Positions 11,149-20,608 of a stretch of 44,380 nt of DNA are shown in pieces. A program made the translations under genes and the position numbers. Source of the DNA: a bacterium (GTDB lineage Bacteria > SAR324 > XYD2-FULL-50-16); NCBI GenBank assembly GCA_024275165.1, contig JAJRZQ010000042.1:1-44380 (forward strand). Reading direction: 5' to 3'. The notes beneath the pieces are model-generated. The model made no database searches. It was not told the origin of the DNA and saw only the letters and a program-made list of their open reading frames with translations. The first letter of the stretch is position 1; the number at the start of each line of letters is the position of its first letter.

Positions 11149-11422
11149 ATTCGATGATCGGGGGGACTTTAAAAAATTGGTTTTCCAAGTAAGGAGAAAA
11201 ATCTTTTGGGTGAACAGAAGAGTCAATCGCTTGGTCTGGTCGATACAGTTGTTGCAGGCTCTCGTCTTTGGTTGACAGTTCCCCTTCAATAACGACCTCG
11301 GCAATTTGGTCTACATAACCTAAGACCTGCTGAAATTTTTCCGTGTAGTCTTTTTCCTCTTCGGGGGTTAAGTTTAGTCGCGCTAAGCGGGCTACTTTTT
11401 TTACATCAATCTTATCGGTCAT
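11147..11422 (-). CDS. gatC: Asp-tRNA(Asn)/Glu-tRNA(Gln) amidotransferase subunit C
   Basis: GatC is the small stabilising subunit of the GatCAB transamidase, which makes Gln-tRNA(Gln) and/or Asn-tRNA(Asn). The 91-aa product has the family opening KKVARLARLNLTPEEE, the central FQQVLGYVDQI and the C-terminal FFKVPPIIE. Its ribosome site TAGGAG is strong. It is the last gene of the minus-strand dapD-to-gatC run. The catalytic partners gatA and gatB, often adjacent in other bacteria, are not here and must lie elsewhere. Confidence 0.9.
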   Translation of the reverse strand: MTDKIDVKKVARLARLNLTPEEEKDYTEKFQQVLGYVDQIAEVVIEGELSTKDESLQQLYRPDQAIDSSVHPKDFSPYLENQFFKVPPIIE

Positions 11423-11440
11423 ATCGCTTCTCCTAATAAG

Positions 11441-12373
11441 TCATTTTGCGCAAAAAAGGGATAAATTGCAAGGGCTAAGACTAGGTTGCAAGCTAAGGGT
11501 TTCTGCCTCGGGGATGAGGGTGACCCCCATTTGTTGTTGCGCCGCGGCTTGAATGCGCTTGGTTGCTCTCCAGACTTCCTTGAAGGTGGCCCCCCCTAGG
11601 TTTTCTAAAAAATTTGCGTGAATGGGGCTGATTCGGCAATGGCCAAACTGTTTGCCTTTAAAACCTAAGGCCTCGATAATTCGCCCCGCGTGATCCTCAG
11701 GGGGGTTTTTAAAGAGGCTGCCAAAGGTGCGCGCTTGGGTCGGTTGGCTTATTCTTCGTTGTTGTTGCCATTTTTTTTCCTGTGCGGCAATTTTTGAGGG
11801 GTTGCTCAGGCTGAGCCGGACTTGGGCGCGGAGGCAAATGCAGCGGGTTGATTGCAGTAAACTGGAACGATAACCCATTTGGAGTTCCTGCGGCTTTAAT
11901 TGCAGCAGTTCGCCTTCGGGGGTAAGAATTTCCGCCCATTCTAAAACCTCGGCAAGCTCGTGGCCGTGGGCCCCGGCATTCATATAGACCGCTCCTCCGA
12001 TACTGCCGGGGATGGTACCTAAAAACTCCACCCCGCTGAAGGCCAAAGAGCGGGCCTTTCGGGCCAGAGCCAGATCGCCCGCGCCCGCGCCCACCGAGAG
12101 GCGATGAGCTTTTTTGGGGGTAATTTCCTTGAAGGTCCCGCCTAATTGAAGAATCACGCCTTTTAGGGCTCGGTCGGGGATGATCAGATTGGTGCCGCGT
12201 CCCAAAAGAAACCAGGGCCTTCCCTCGGCTTTTAACCAAGCGAGTATGGTTTTGAGTTCAGCGGTATTGGAGAGGGTTAAAAAAAGTTCCACGGTTCCCC
12301 CCATGCCAAAGCTGCATTTGCGCGCTAAGGGCTGGTTTTTTTTAGGGGGGATTAAAAGGGGCGGCAGGCCCAT
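11441..12373 (-). CDS. murB: UDP-N-acetylenolpyruvoylglucosamine reductase
   Basis: MurB is the FAD- and NADPH-dependent enzyme that reduces UDP-GlcNAc-enolpyruvate to UDP-MurNAc in the cytoplasm. The 310-aa product has the FAD-binding GRGTNLIIPD and PGSIGGAVYMNAGAHG, the MGYRSSLLQ element, and the catalytic Ser region FGSLFKNP. The Glu near the end (LIPEAE) aligns with the proton-donor region. The length and the SLFKNP arrangement fit type II MurB. An 18-residue tail rich in Ser and Leu follows and looks unconserved. It starts 3 bp after lysA ends. Confidence 0.92.
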   Translation of the reverse strand: MGLPPLLIPPKKNQPLARKCSFGMGGTVELFLTLSNTAELKTILAWLKAEGRPWFLLGRGTNLIIPDRALKGVILQLGGTFKEITPKKAHRLSVGAGAGDLALARKARSLAFSGVEFLGTIPGSIGGAVYMNAGAHGHELAEVLEWAEILTPEGELLQLKPQELQMGYRSSLLQSTRCICLRAQVRLSLSNPSKIAAQEKKWQQQRRISQPTQARTFGSLFKNPPEDHAGRIIEALGFKGKQFGHCRISPIHANFLENLGGATFKEVWRATKRIQAAAQQQMGVTLIPEAETLSLQPSLSPCNLSLFCAK

Positions 12374-12375
12374 GA

Positions 12376-13617
12376 TTAAATGGTTTGAGATTGGAGCAGG
12401 TCTGCGATGTTTTCTCGCCGCCGTATCAGGCGCGCTTGCCCCTTATGGGTGATCAACACCTCGGCGGGGCGGGGCATGGCGTTGTAGTTGCTGGCCATGA
12501 CATGGCCATAGGCCCCGGTATCGCGTATCAAGAGCAGGTCTTTAGGCGCTAGCTTGGCTAGCAACCGATCTTTGCCGAGGTTGTCGCCGGACTCGCATAC
12601 ATTGCCCGTTACTTGATAGCGCAGTTTGTCGCCGCTGTTGAGGTTGTTGGCCTTGATGATTTCATGGTAGGCCTCATATAATTCTGGGCGGAGTAAAAAA
12701 TTAAAGCCGCAGTCCGTGCCCGCAAAGTGAACCCCTGAATTGGTTTTAACGCTTTGCACCTCGCAGAGCGTAGCCCCGGCCTCGGCCACGACAAAGCGCC
12801 CGGGCTCAATGGCGAATTGGGGGGCGCGTCCGGTCTCTTTCATCCAAGCGGTGAGTAGCAAGTCCAGCTTGTCGCCAAATTCTTGAAAAGGAAAGCGTTG
12901 TTCGTTTTGTCGATTATAGGGAACCCCGATCCCTCCACCAAAATCGAGGTAATCCACCTCGGGAAATTGTTTCGCCAGTTCCAAAAGCCCGGCAATGGCG
13001 GTCAACCAAGGGGTGGGGTCTAAAAAGAGGCTGCCGATGTGGAGCATCAATCCCTTGATTTCGCTCCCCTTTTCTTTGGCTAAGCGAAACGCTTGGGCGA
13101 GTTGTGGAACCTCAATCCCGAATTTCACCTTCCCCGCGGTGATCACCTTTTCGTGGTGGCCCGCTCCAAAACCCACGCCTGGATTTACCCTTAAATAAGG
13201 CTGGGTCGTCGGAGCGAGGTCGAGATAGCGTTTTAATTGATCGAGGCTGTCTAAACAGACTTGAATTTTTTTTTGGCTCACCGCAAAGAGATCGGATTCC
13301 TTGAGGTTGTTGCCTAAAAATAAAATCTCCTTGGGGGTAAAGCCCGCCGCCTCTTCTAGAGCCAGTTCGCCTAGGCTCATGGCATCGACCCTTAAACCCT
13401 CTTCCCGAATGATTTTCAACAAGGCGATATTGGCATTCGCCTTAGCGGAGTAATAGACCGTGAAGTTGTCGAGCTGGCTTAGGCTTTGGAGTTGACGGCA
13501 ATTTTTTCGTAAAATTTCTTCATCGTAGAGATAAAGAGGGGTGCCGAACTCTTCTGCCAAACGATGGGCGGAGATTCCTCGAAAGACCAATTCGTTATTG
13601 AGAGGCTGAAAGATCAA
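12376..13617 (-). CDS. lysA: Diaminopimelate decarboxylase
   Basis: LysA removes CO2 from meso-diaminopimelate to give lysine; it is a PLP enzyme of alanine-racemase fold. The 413-aa product has the PLP lysine in YYSAKAN (Lys59), the glycine-rich DFGGGIGVPY, EPGRFVVAEAG and the substrate-binding CESGDNLGKDR, followed by DTGAYGHVMASNYN. The start is TTG at 13617, overlapping the upstream kinase gene as TTGA and preceded by GAGG; no ATG lies nearby. It shares a run with dapD and murB, so diaminopimelate use for lysine and cell wall is probably coordinated. Confidence 0.95.
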   Translation of the reverse strand: MIFQPLNNELVFRGISAHRLAEEFGTPLYLYDEEILRKNCRQLQSLSQLDNFTVYYSAKANANIALLKIIREEGLRVDAMSLGELALEEAAGFTPKEILFLGNNLKESDLFAVSQKKIQVCLDSLDQLKRYLDLAPTTQPYLRVNPGVGFGAGHHEKVITAGKVKFGIEVPQLAQAFRLAKEKGSEIKGLMLHIGSLFLDPTPWLTAIAGLLELAKQFPEVDYLDFGGGIGVPYNRQNEQRFPFQEFGDKLDLLLTAWMKETGRAPQFAIEPGRFVVAEAGATLCEVQSVKTNSGVHFAGTDCGFNFLLRPELYEAYHEIIKANNLNSGDKLRYQVTGNVCESGDNLGKDRLLAKLAPKDLLLIRDTGAYGHVMASNYNAMPRPAEVLITHKGQARLIRRRENIADLLQSQTI

Positions 13618-14594
13618 GGTAAAACCTCGTTTAAAGCGGTTTTTAAATCTCCTTCAAAGCGGGGGCCCATCTGACCAACCACGAGGCTTGCCGCTTTAGA
13701 GCCAATCCGCCCTGCGTGAGCGGCGCTTAAGCCTTGGGTGATTCCAAAAAGATAACCCGCCGCAAACGAATCCCCGGCGCCGGTGGTATCTACGGCCTTG
13801 GTGGGAAAGGGTTCAATGAGAGAGATATTCCCTTTTTTGCTGATTTGGGCGCCTTGACTGCCTAAGGTGAGGGCCACTTCATCCACCTCCTTTTGCAGGG
13901 CCGTTAAAATCGCTGCCGGGTCGCTCAATCCGGTCATATGCCGCCCTTCTGCCTGGTTGCAAAAAACCAAGTCCACATAGTCGCGCAAGAGCATTTGAAA
14001 GGCCACCTTATTGCGCTCAACACAAAAGGAGTCCGAAAGGCTCAAGGCAATTTTCACTTCTTTTTGCTTCGCGGTTTTGACCGCGGTCATCACGGCTTCT
14101 TGTTGGCTTGGGGTATCCCAGAGGTAGCCTTCAATATAGAGGTAGCTGCTTTGCCCCAAGGCGCTTAGATTTAAGTTTTTTGGGTTTAGGTCTTGGCACT
14201 TGCCGAGGTGGGTGTTCATGGTTCGCTCTCCATCGGGGGTGACCAAGATCACGCTGGTGCCGGTCATCCCTTCCTCAAAATGAAGATAGCTCGATACCCC
14301 CGCTTGTTGGAGCTGTTTTTCATAGACTTTGCCAAAGTGATCCTGGCCCGCGTTGCCTAAGAAGGCGGACTTGCCGCCGAGTTGGGCAATCATGACCATG
14401 CTGTTTCCGCAAGAGCCGCCTAGGGCCTCTTTTTGGGTTTGTTGCCGGCAGTGGGCTAAAATCTCTTTTTGTCGTGCTTGGTCTACGAGGTTCATGCTGG
14501 CCTTTTTCAAGGCCAACTCTTCTAAAGCGGATTCATTTACCGGAATGATTACATCAATCAAAGGGTTACCGAGGCCGAATACATCATATTTCAT
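13614..14594 (-). CDS. PfkB-family carbohydrate/nucleoside kinase (adenosine kinase-like)
   Basis: This is a 326-aa ribokinase-fold sugar or nucleoside kinase. It begins YDVFGLGNPLIDVI, has the glycine pair GGSCGNSMVMIAQLGG, and carries the C-terminal PfkB signature DTTGAGDSFAAGYLFG, whose Asp in GAGD is the catalytic base. The opening GLGNPLIDVIIPV and the GNSMVMIAQLGGKSAFLG pattern resemble the bacterial adenosine-kinase-like branch more than fructokinases. Substrate cannot be fixed from sequence. A good AAGGA ribosome site precedes the ATG. It overlaps the acyltransferase gene upstream by 11 bp and lysA downstream by 4 bp. Confidence 0.85.
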   Translation of the reverse strand: MKYDVFGLGNPLIDVIIPVNESALEELALKKASMNLVDQARQKEILAHCRQQTQKEALGGSCGNSMVMIAQLGGKSAFLGNAGQDHFGKVYEKQLQQAGVSSYLHFEEGMTGTSVILVTPDGERTMNTHLGKCQDLNPKNLNLSALGQSSYLYIEGYLWDTPSQQEAVMTAVKTAKQKEVKIALSLSDSFCVERNKVAFQMLLRDYVDLVFCNQAEGRHMTGLSDPAAILTALQKEVDEVALTLGSQGAQISKKGNISLIEPFPTKAVDTTGAGDSFAAGYLFGITQGLSAAHAGRIGSKAASLVVGQMGPRFEGDLKTALNEVLP

Positions 14595-15273
14595 GGTTGT
14601 TTCCTTTTGCCCGCGCTTCGCAGGCTTTTACATTTTCGTTCATTTTGTTTTCAAACTGCTGGCGAACCTGGGAAAATTCCTCTTTATTCATGGTTTTGGG
14701 GACAAAAAAGGGTTCCCCCAATTCAACGAAGATTCGACTAAAAAACCGAGGGAGTTGGTGTTGATCCCAACTTTTTTTAAAAATACGGGGTCGACTGAAG
14801 GCCAAATGAAAGGGAACCAAGGGGCAACCTGTTTTTTGCGCCAAGATGATGACCCCCGGCTTCAGTTCATATTTGGGGCCCCTGGGCCCATCGGGGGTGA
14901 GGAGTCCCGATTGGCCCTTTTTGATCTTTTTGATCAGGCCCAACAGGGCTTTAGCCCCACCCTTACTGGAGGAGCCCCGTACCGCGTCATTGTGGAAGAG
15001 GTATAATATCCGGGCCGCGATTTCTCCTTCATAACTGGGGGAGGTCAAGCCTACAAAACCTTGATTTCGTAAGACATAGTTTGTCGCGGAGACATTTTGA
15101 TGCCAAAGGGAGTAAATCCAATTTTGTTTTTTTGCCTTCAAGGCCTCGATCTGTTCCTTTCCTTTCCAAACCTGCCGACAGGTCAGCCCTAATAACAGAA
15201 AGTACCATTTAAAAATTCGCGGCACCCAGGTCAGCGCCAGTCTTTTTTTAAAGGTGAGGTCGGTTTGCGGCAT
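14584..15273 (-). CDS. DUF374 lysophospholipid acyltransferase-like protein
   Basis: The product (229 aa) belongs to the DUF374 branch of the LPLAT/LpxL-like acyltransferases, inner-membrane enzymes related to lipid A and glycerolipid acylation. It has an N-terminal hydrophobic segment (FKWYFLLLGL), the acyltransferase motif with catalytic His in LWHQN, an RGSS block followed by GGAKALLGL, and the TPDGPRGPKYELKPGV motif typical of the family. The ATG at 15273 is preferred because it lies 5 bp after the dapD stop; an ATG at 15312 would overlap dapD. The acyl acceptor is unknown; a role in lipid A or lipid core assembly is inferred from family and Gram-negative context. Confidence 0.82.
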   Translation of the reverse strand: MPQTDLTFKKRLALTWVPRIFKWYFLLLGLTCRQVWKGKEQIEALKAKKQNWIYSLWHQNVSATNYVLRNQGFVGLTSPSYEGEIAARILYLFHNDAVRGSSSKGGAKALLGLIKKIKKGQSGLLTPDGPRGPKYELKPGVIILAQKTGCPLVPFHLAFSRPRIFKKSWDQHQLPRFFSRIFVELGEPFFVPKTMNKEEFSQVRQQFENKMNENVKACEARAKGNNHEI

Positions 15274-15277
15274 GGAC

Positions 15278-16327
15278 TCAGTTGTTTTGGTGCAATTCTT
15301 GGTTGAGCTCAATGGCGCTTTGGTTGGTCAAACATTCAATAGCGCCGCTTTGGCTGTTCCGGCGAAAGAGCAGGTCGCTTTGACCGCTCAGTTCCAAGGC
15401 CTTGACCTGTTTTACGGATTGCCCTTGCGCGTCAAGTAGGGTGACCTTGCTGCCCGCGGTGAGGTAGAGCCCCGCTTCAATAGTGCAGCGGTCGCCGAGG
15501 GGAATCCCCACCCCCGCGTTGGCCCCGACGAGGCAATTTTCGCCCAAGGCAATGCGGGTTTTGTTGCCTCCAGAAAGAGTGCCCATGGTCGAGCAGCCCC
15601 CGCCTAAGTCGCTGTTGTTGCCCACGACCACGCCAGCGGAAATACGGCCTTCGATCATGCCGGCCCCGAGGGTACCGGCGTTGAAATTGACAAAGCCTTC
15701 ATGCATGACCGTGGTGCCCTCGCCTAAATAGGCCCCTAAACGAACCCGAGCCCCGTCCCCGACCCGAACCCCAGAAGGTACGATATAGTCGAGCATGGGG
15801 GGGAATTTATCCACGCTACGCACCTGCAAAAACTTTCCCTGGCCTCTGGCCTCGGCTTGGCGAGCCGGCAATTCGCGCAGGTCAATGGGGCCTTCGTTGG
15901 TCCAGGCTAGGTTGGGGAGCCGGGCAAAGATTCCTTCCAGATTGAGCCCATGAGGTCGCGTCAGGCGGTGGCTCAAGGCATGAAGATGCAAATACACCGC
16001 GGGGACGCTTAAAGCAGGGGTTTGCAGATGAGAATGACACAAAACAATCGGCTGGGCCGAGTTGAGCCAGCTCATGGCAAGTTCGACTAGGCCCTTGGCG
16101 GCCTCAAGGGGGGCCAACAGGGTTAGGAGTTGGTGCATCTCTTTACTGAACAGTTCTTGGGTATAGTTTTCCTCTGCTTTTTCGCTTAAGATGGGTTGGA
16201 TTGCCTGGAGCAGGTCTGTACTCGGGTTGAGCACAGGGCTGGGGAAAAAGGCCTCTAGCCACTCCCCTTGCTGATTTTTACTGCCAATGCCCAAGGCGAG
16301 AATACTTTTTGCGGGATGGTTGTTCAT
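15278..16327 (-). CDS. dapD: Tetrahydrodipicolinate N-succinyltransferase
   Basis: DapD transfers succinate from succinyl-CoA to tetrahydrodipicolinate in the succinylase branch of diaminopimelate synthesis. The 349-aa product matches the longer Pseudomonas-type DapD (about 344 aa) throughout. Examples are SVDKFP near the middle, RLGAYLGEGTTVMHEGFVNF, GGCSTMGTLSGG, IPLGDRCTIEAGLY, and the tail DLLFRRNSQSGAIE. The left-handed beta-helix hexapeptide repeats span about 180-290. It is the first gene of the minus-strand run ending in gatC, diverging from the HIT gene. Confidence 0.95.
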   Translation of the reverse strand: MNNHPAKSILALGIGSKNQQGEWLEAFFPSPVLNPSTDLLQAIQPILSEKAEENYTQELFSKEMHQLLTLLAPLEAAKGLVELAMSWLNSAQPIVLCHSHLQTPALSVPAVYLHLHALSHRLTRPHGLNLEGIFARLPNLAWTNEGPIDLRELPARQAEARGQGKFLQVRSVDKFPPMLDYIVPSGVRVGDGARVRLGAYLGEGTTVMHEGFVNFNAGTLGAGMIEGRISAGVVVGNNSDLGGGCSTMGTLSGGNKTRIALGENCLVGANAGVGIPLGDRCTIEAGLYLTAGSKVTLLDAQGQSVKQVKALELSGQSDLLFRRNSQSGAIECLTNQSAIELNQELHQNN

Positions 16328-16472
16328 GTGAGATCAATGGGTGAGGGTTAAATCAAGAACGGGCTCGGGCCAATACTTTAAACTAGTGGAAAAAATGACC
16401 CGATGCAAGCGCAACGGCTTTGCAGGGCCCGGTAAATTTGTTAAGCTAAGGTAAAATCTTTTAGGAGCCCTC

Positions 16473-16817
16473 ATGAGCGATCCCTCTTGTATCTTCTGCC
16501 GTATTGTCTCCGGCGAGATCCCTGCGAAAAAAATCTATGAAGATGAGCAGATTATCGCCTTTCATGATTTGGAGCCCCAGGCCCCCTTGCATATCTTGAT
16601 CACTCCCAAAGAGCATATTCCAGACTTGCCCCATGTGAAGGTGGAGCAAGAAGAGTTGCTGGGCAAAATGCTCTTGGTGGGGTCCAGGCTCGCAGAGGGT
16701 GAAGGGGTGAAGGGCTACCGGATTGTAGCCAATACCCGGTCCCAGGGGGGGCAAACGGTTTTTCATCTTCATTTCCACTTGCTGGGGGGGAGGCAAATGA
16801 CTTGGCCGCCCGGTTGA
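16473..16817 (+). CDS. HIT-family nucleotide hydrolase (HinT-like)
   Basis: This is a 114-aa histidine-triad protein. HinT enzymes are small cytoplasmic dimers that hydrolyse nucleoside phosphoramidates and acyl-adenylates. The N-terminus has CIFCRIVSGEIPA with the two zinc-type cysteines. The core has HILITPKEHI, and the active site HLHFHLLGGR has His98, His100 and His102, with the middle His as nucleophile. The ATG follows AGGAG at ideal spacing. It diverges from dapD and is followed by tRNA-Leu. Confidence 0.92.
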   Translation: MSDPSCIFCRIVSGEIPAKKIYEDEQIIAFHDLEPQAPLHILITPKEHIPDLPHVKVEQEELLGKMLLVGSRLAEGEGVKGYRIVANTRSQGGQTVFHLHFHLLGGRQMTWPPG

Positions 16818-16870
16818 GGTATTCTTCTGCTTGACAGTTGTTTCTACTCCGCTTAAGCTTTTTAATTCAA

Positions 16871-16955
16871 GCCGAGGTGGTGAAACTGGTAGACACGCCA
16901 GACTCAAAATCTGGTGGCTTCGGTCGTGCCGGTTCGATTCCGGCCCTCGGTACCA
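16871..16955 (+). tRNA. tRNA-Leu (anticodon CAA)
   Basis: This is a class II tRNA with a long variable arm and encoded CCA. The acceptor GCCGAGG pairs with CCTCGGT, with a G-U first pair. The D arm has GGTGGTGAAACTGGTAGACACG. The anticodon stem CCAGA/TCTGG closes CTCAAAA, giving anticodon CAA (TTG codons). The variable arm is TGGCTTCGGTCGTGCC, and the T arm has GGTTCGATTCC. Discriminator A fits leucine. An intrinsic terminator follows at once. Confidence 0.96.
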
Positions 16956-16960
16956 GTGTA

Positions 16961-16988
16961 AAAAGGGGCTTTTAAGCCCCTTTTTTTT
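16961..16988 (+). terminator. Intrinsic terminator after tRNA-Leu
   Basis: AAAAGGGGCTT pairs with AAGCCCC and the following T run; GGGGCTT-TT-AAGCCCC is followed by eight or more T residues. It is a textbook Rho-independent terminator between tRNA-Leu and gpsA. Confidence 0.9.
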
Positions 16989-17015
16989 GCCTGCACCTGC
17001 GTTGAAGGGGTTTTG

Positions 17016-18035
17016 ATGGGTCATCGCTTTTTAAAGGTCACGGTTTGTGGTGCCGGTCGGTGGGGCACGGCAATGGCGATTTATCTCAGTCGGCAACAGG
17101 GGGTGAAGGTGCGTCTCCAATGCCATTTGGAGGCGGAATATCAATCCTTAAAGGAAAAGCGGTTTGCCCCCAATCTGCCGGGGTTCTCCACAGGTGGGCT
17201 CGTGGAGCCGATTTTGGATTTGCAAGCAGCGTTAAGCGGGGCCGACCTGATCGTGCTTTCTACCCCAGTCGCTTTTTTGCGGAGTCTGTTGGAAAAGGTG
17301 AAGGCAACCGGAGACTTAAGGGAATCGGTTGTTTTGGTGACGATTAATAAAGGGATTGAGCGCGCTAGCCTAGCGACGGTGCCCGAGGTCGTGCGGGCCT
17401 ATTTCCCCCATAATCCTCTTGCTCATTTAGGCGGGCCTTGTTTCCCCGAAGGCCTACTCAACGAAAACAGTCCGGCAGCAGAAACCCTAGCCTGCGAAGA
17501 CGATTCCATCGGGGCAGAGCTGCAAGCGCTTTTTTCCAGCCCCGGCTTTCGTGTTTATCGCTCCAAGGAGTTAAAGGGGGTGGCCCTTTTGGGGGCCTTG
17601 AAGAATGTTTACGCCATCATCGCGGGGATTGCCGATGGAATGGGAATGCATGAAGAGGCAACCGCGGTTTTATTGACCCGAGGTTTAACGGAGATGCGCC
17701 GTTTTTGCGAAAAACTCTCCATTCCCCTAGAAACGCTTTACGGTTTATCCGGTTTGGGCGACTTGGCCTTAACCTGTTATAGCCTGAAGTCAAGCCACAA
17801 CAAGAACTTTGGCCGTCGTTTGGGCCAAGGGGAGAGCGTGGAGCAAGTTTTGACCAGCATGCAGGGGGAGGTCGCCGAGGGGTATTACACAACTCAATCG
17901 GCCTGGGGTTTGGCTCAGGAGTTGGGCCTTGATATGCCGCTGGCCCAAATGGCCTATGAGATCATCTATGAGGGGAAATCAACGGGAAAGGCCTTGCGGG
18001 AATTGATGTCACGGCCCTTAAAAAGCGAGGATTGA
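17016..18035 (+). CDS. gpsA: Glycerol-3-phosphate dehydrogenase [NAD(P)+]
   Basis: GpsA reduces dihydroxyacetone phosphate to sn-glycerol 3-phosphate, the backbone for phospholipids. The 339-aa product opens with the dinucleotide-binding VTVCGAGRWGTAMAIYL. It has the central GGPCFPEGL (usually GPSFA/PE), the catalytic Lys region GALKNVYAIIAGIADG, and the C-terminal GLSGLGDLALTC motif. The ATG at 17016 has an AAGGGG ribosome site; a TTG just upstream is less likely. Its stop overlaps the folC ATG, so the two are coupled. Confidence 0.95.
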   Translation: MGHRFLKVTVCGAGRWGTAMAIYLSRQQGVKVRLQCHLEAEYQSLKEKRFAPNLPGFSTGGLVEPILDLQAALSGADLIVLSTPVAFLRSLLEKVKATGDLRESVVLVTINKGIERASLATVPEVVRAYFPHNPLAHLGGPCFPEGLLNENSPAAETLACEDDSIGAELQALFSSPGFRVYRSKELKGVALLGALKNVYAIIAGIADGMGMHEEATAVLLTRGLTEMRRFCEKLSIPLETLYGLSGLGDLALTCYSLKSSHNKNFGRRLGQGESVEQVLTSMQGEVAEGYYTTQSAWGLAQELGLDMPLAQMAYEIIYEGKSTGKALRELMSRPLKSED

Positions 18036-19306
18036 TGCGGCCTGACTTTGATTCCCTCTTTCAATTGAGAGGCGGGGTCAAGCTCGGATTAGCCCAAACC
18101 CAAGCCTTAATGGGGCTTTTGGGCAACCCCCATTTACGCCCCGGTGTGGTGCATTGCGCCGGCACCAACGGCAAGGGGAGCAGTTTGATCTTTCTTGAGT
18201 CCCTGCTTTTGGCCTCTCGGTATTCGGTGGGTTTGACCACCAGCCCTCATCTGCTTCGGCTCAACGAGCGCTATCGCTTAGGGGGCCGAGCCGTAGAGGA
18301 TGAACCCCTTTTCCAAGCCTTCAGCGAAGTGGCCCACGCTTTGGGGATGAATCCGCACAAGCCCCTTGAGGGCTACGGGCAACTCCCCTTGCGGGCTAGT
18401 TTTTTTGAAATCTCCATTGCCCTGGCCTTTATTTTACTGCGAAAAAGCGATTTTCTTTTGGTAGAGACCGGGCTTGGGGGCAGGCTGGACGCCACCAATG
18501 TGATTGTCTCCCCCCAAGCCTTGATGCTCACCCCCATTGGGTTGGATCACCAGGAGTATTTAGGCGCTGAGTTGGCCGATATTGCTTACGAAAAACTCGC
18601 CATTGCCAAGGGGGAGGCCCCCTTTTTTATCGGCAAGCAATTGCCGGAGCTGTTGCCCCTGATTCGTGCCGCGCGGGGGCAAGCCCCGACCTATTATTAT
18701 GGAGAGGATTTTTTTTGGCAGGGGGAGGAGTTTTGTTTTCCTGCCCAGGGTTGGCGTTTGCGGGTACCTCGCTTGGGGTTGGAGGGGCGGCATCAAAAAG
18801 ATAACGCCGCCTTGGCCTTGGCGGTTTACGCCGCTTTGCTGCCCAAAGAAAAAAGGCCCCCCTCTAGGTTATTGGCGCAAGCCTTGGCCGAGACCCGCTG
18901 GCCGGGAAGGCTCGAGTGGGCCGCGCCCAATCTATTGCTCGACGGGGCGCATAATTCCTTAGGGCTGGAGAGCCTATTAACCTATTTGAGAGAACACCAA
19001 GGGAAGCGGAAGATTCTCCTCGCCTTGGGTAGCTTGCCCCATAAAAATTGGGTTTCTGTTTTAGCGGCAGAAGCGAAACGGAAAACAGAACGCTTGAACC
19101 TCACCCTGCTGCCCTTAGGTTTTCCTTTGCAAGGCAGCTTGACGGGTCAGGCCCTGGCCAAAGAGCTGAAAAAGACCCCTTGGCCCCTTTTGCCCCCCTC
19201 GACGCTCAATGAATTTCAGTCCAATCCCCCGCAGGGCTATGACTTAACGGTACTTACGGGCAGCTTATACCTGCTTGGCGCTTATGGGCAAAGCAAAAGG
19301 GACTAG
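18035..19306 (+). CDS. folC: Folylpolyglutamate / dihydrofolate synthase
   Basis: FolC adds glutamate to dihydropteroate and/or reduced folates. The 423-aa Mur-ligase-fold product has the P-loop GTNGKGS (near residue 44), the TSPHL element that binds substrate, ETGLGGRLDATNV, the GLDHQEYLG motif with metal-binding His, and LLDGAHN in the C-terminal domain. The ATG at 18035 (TGATG with the gpsA stop) has GAGG upstream; a TTG at 18032 is an alternative. Whether it is mono- or bifunctional cannot be told from the sequence. Confidence 0.94.
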   Translation: MRPDFDSLFQLRGGVKLGLAQTQALMGLLGNPHLRPGVVHCAGTNGKGSSLIFLESLLLASRYSVGLTTSPHLLRLNERYRLGGRAVEDEPLFQAFSEVAHALGMNPHKPLEGYGQLPLRASFFEISIALAFILLRKSDFLLVETGLGGRLDATNVIVSPQALMLTPIGLDHQEYLGAELADIAYEKLAIAKGEAPFFIGKQLPELLPLIRAARGQAPTYYYGEDFFWQGEEFCFPAQGWRLRVPRLGLEGRHQKDNAALALAVYAALLPKEKRPPSRLLAQALAETRWPGRLEWAAPNLLLDGAHNSLGLESLLTYLREHQGKRKILLALGSLPHKNWVSVLAAEAKRKTERLNLTLLPLGFPLQGSLTGQALAKELKKTPWPLLPPSTLNEFQSNPPQGYDLTVLTGSLYLLGAYGQSKRD

Positions 19307-19351
19307 TCAAAGCCAGGCCGGTAGGGCAAACTGCAAAAAACCTATTTTACT

Positions 19352-20604
<1,253 letters not shown>

Positions 20605-20608
<4 letters not shown>

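Noticed and set aside
11709-12239. Alternative minus-strand open frame within murB
   Set aside because: Different frame of a well-supported gene, low-complexity Arg/Pro/Gly-rich product.
14353-15006. Long plus-strand open frame antisense to the PfkB kinase and acyltransferase genes
   Set aside because: No family resemblance; the minus-strand genes are clearly real and explain the sequence.
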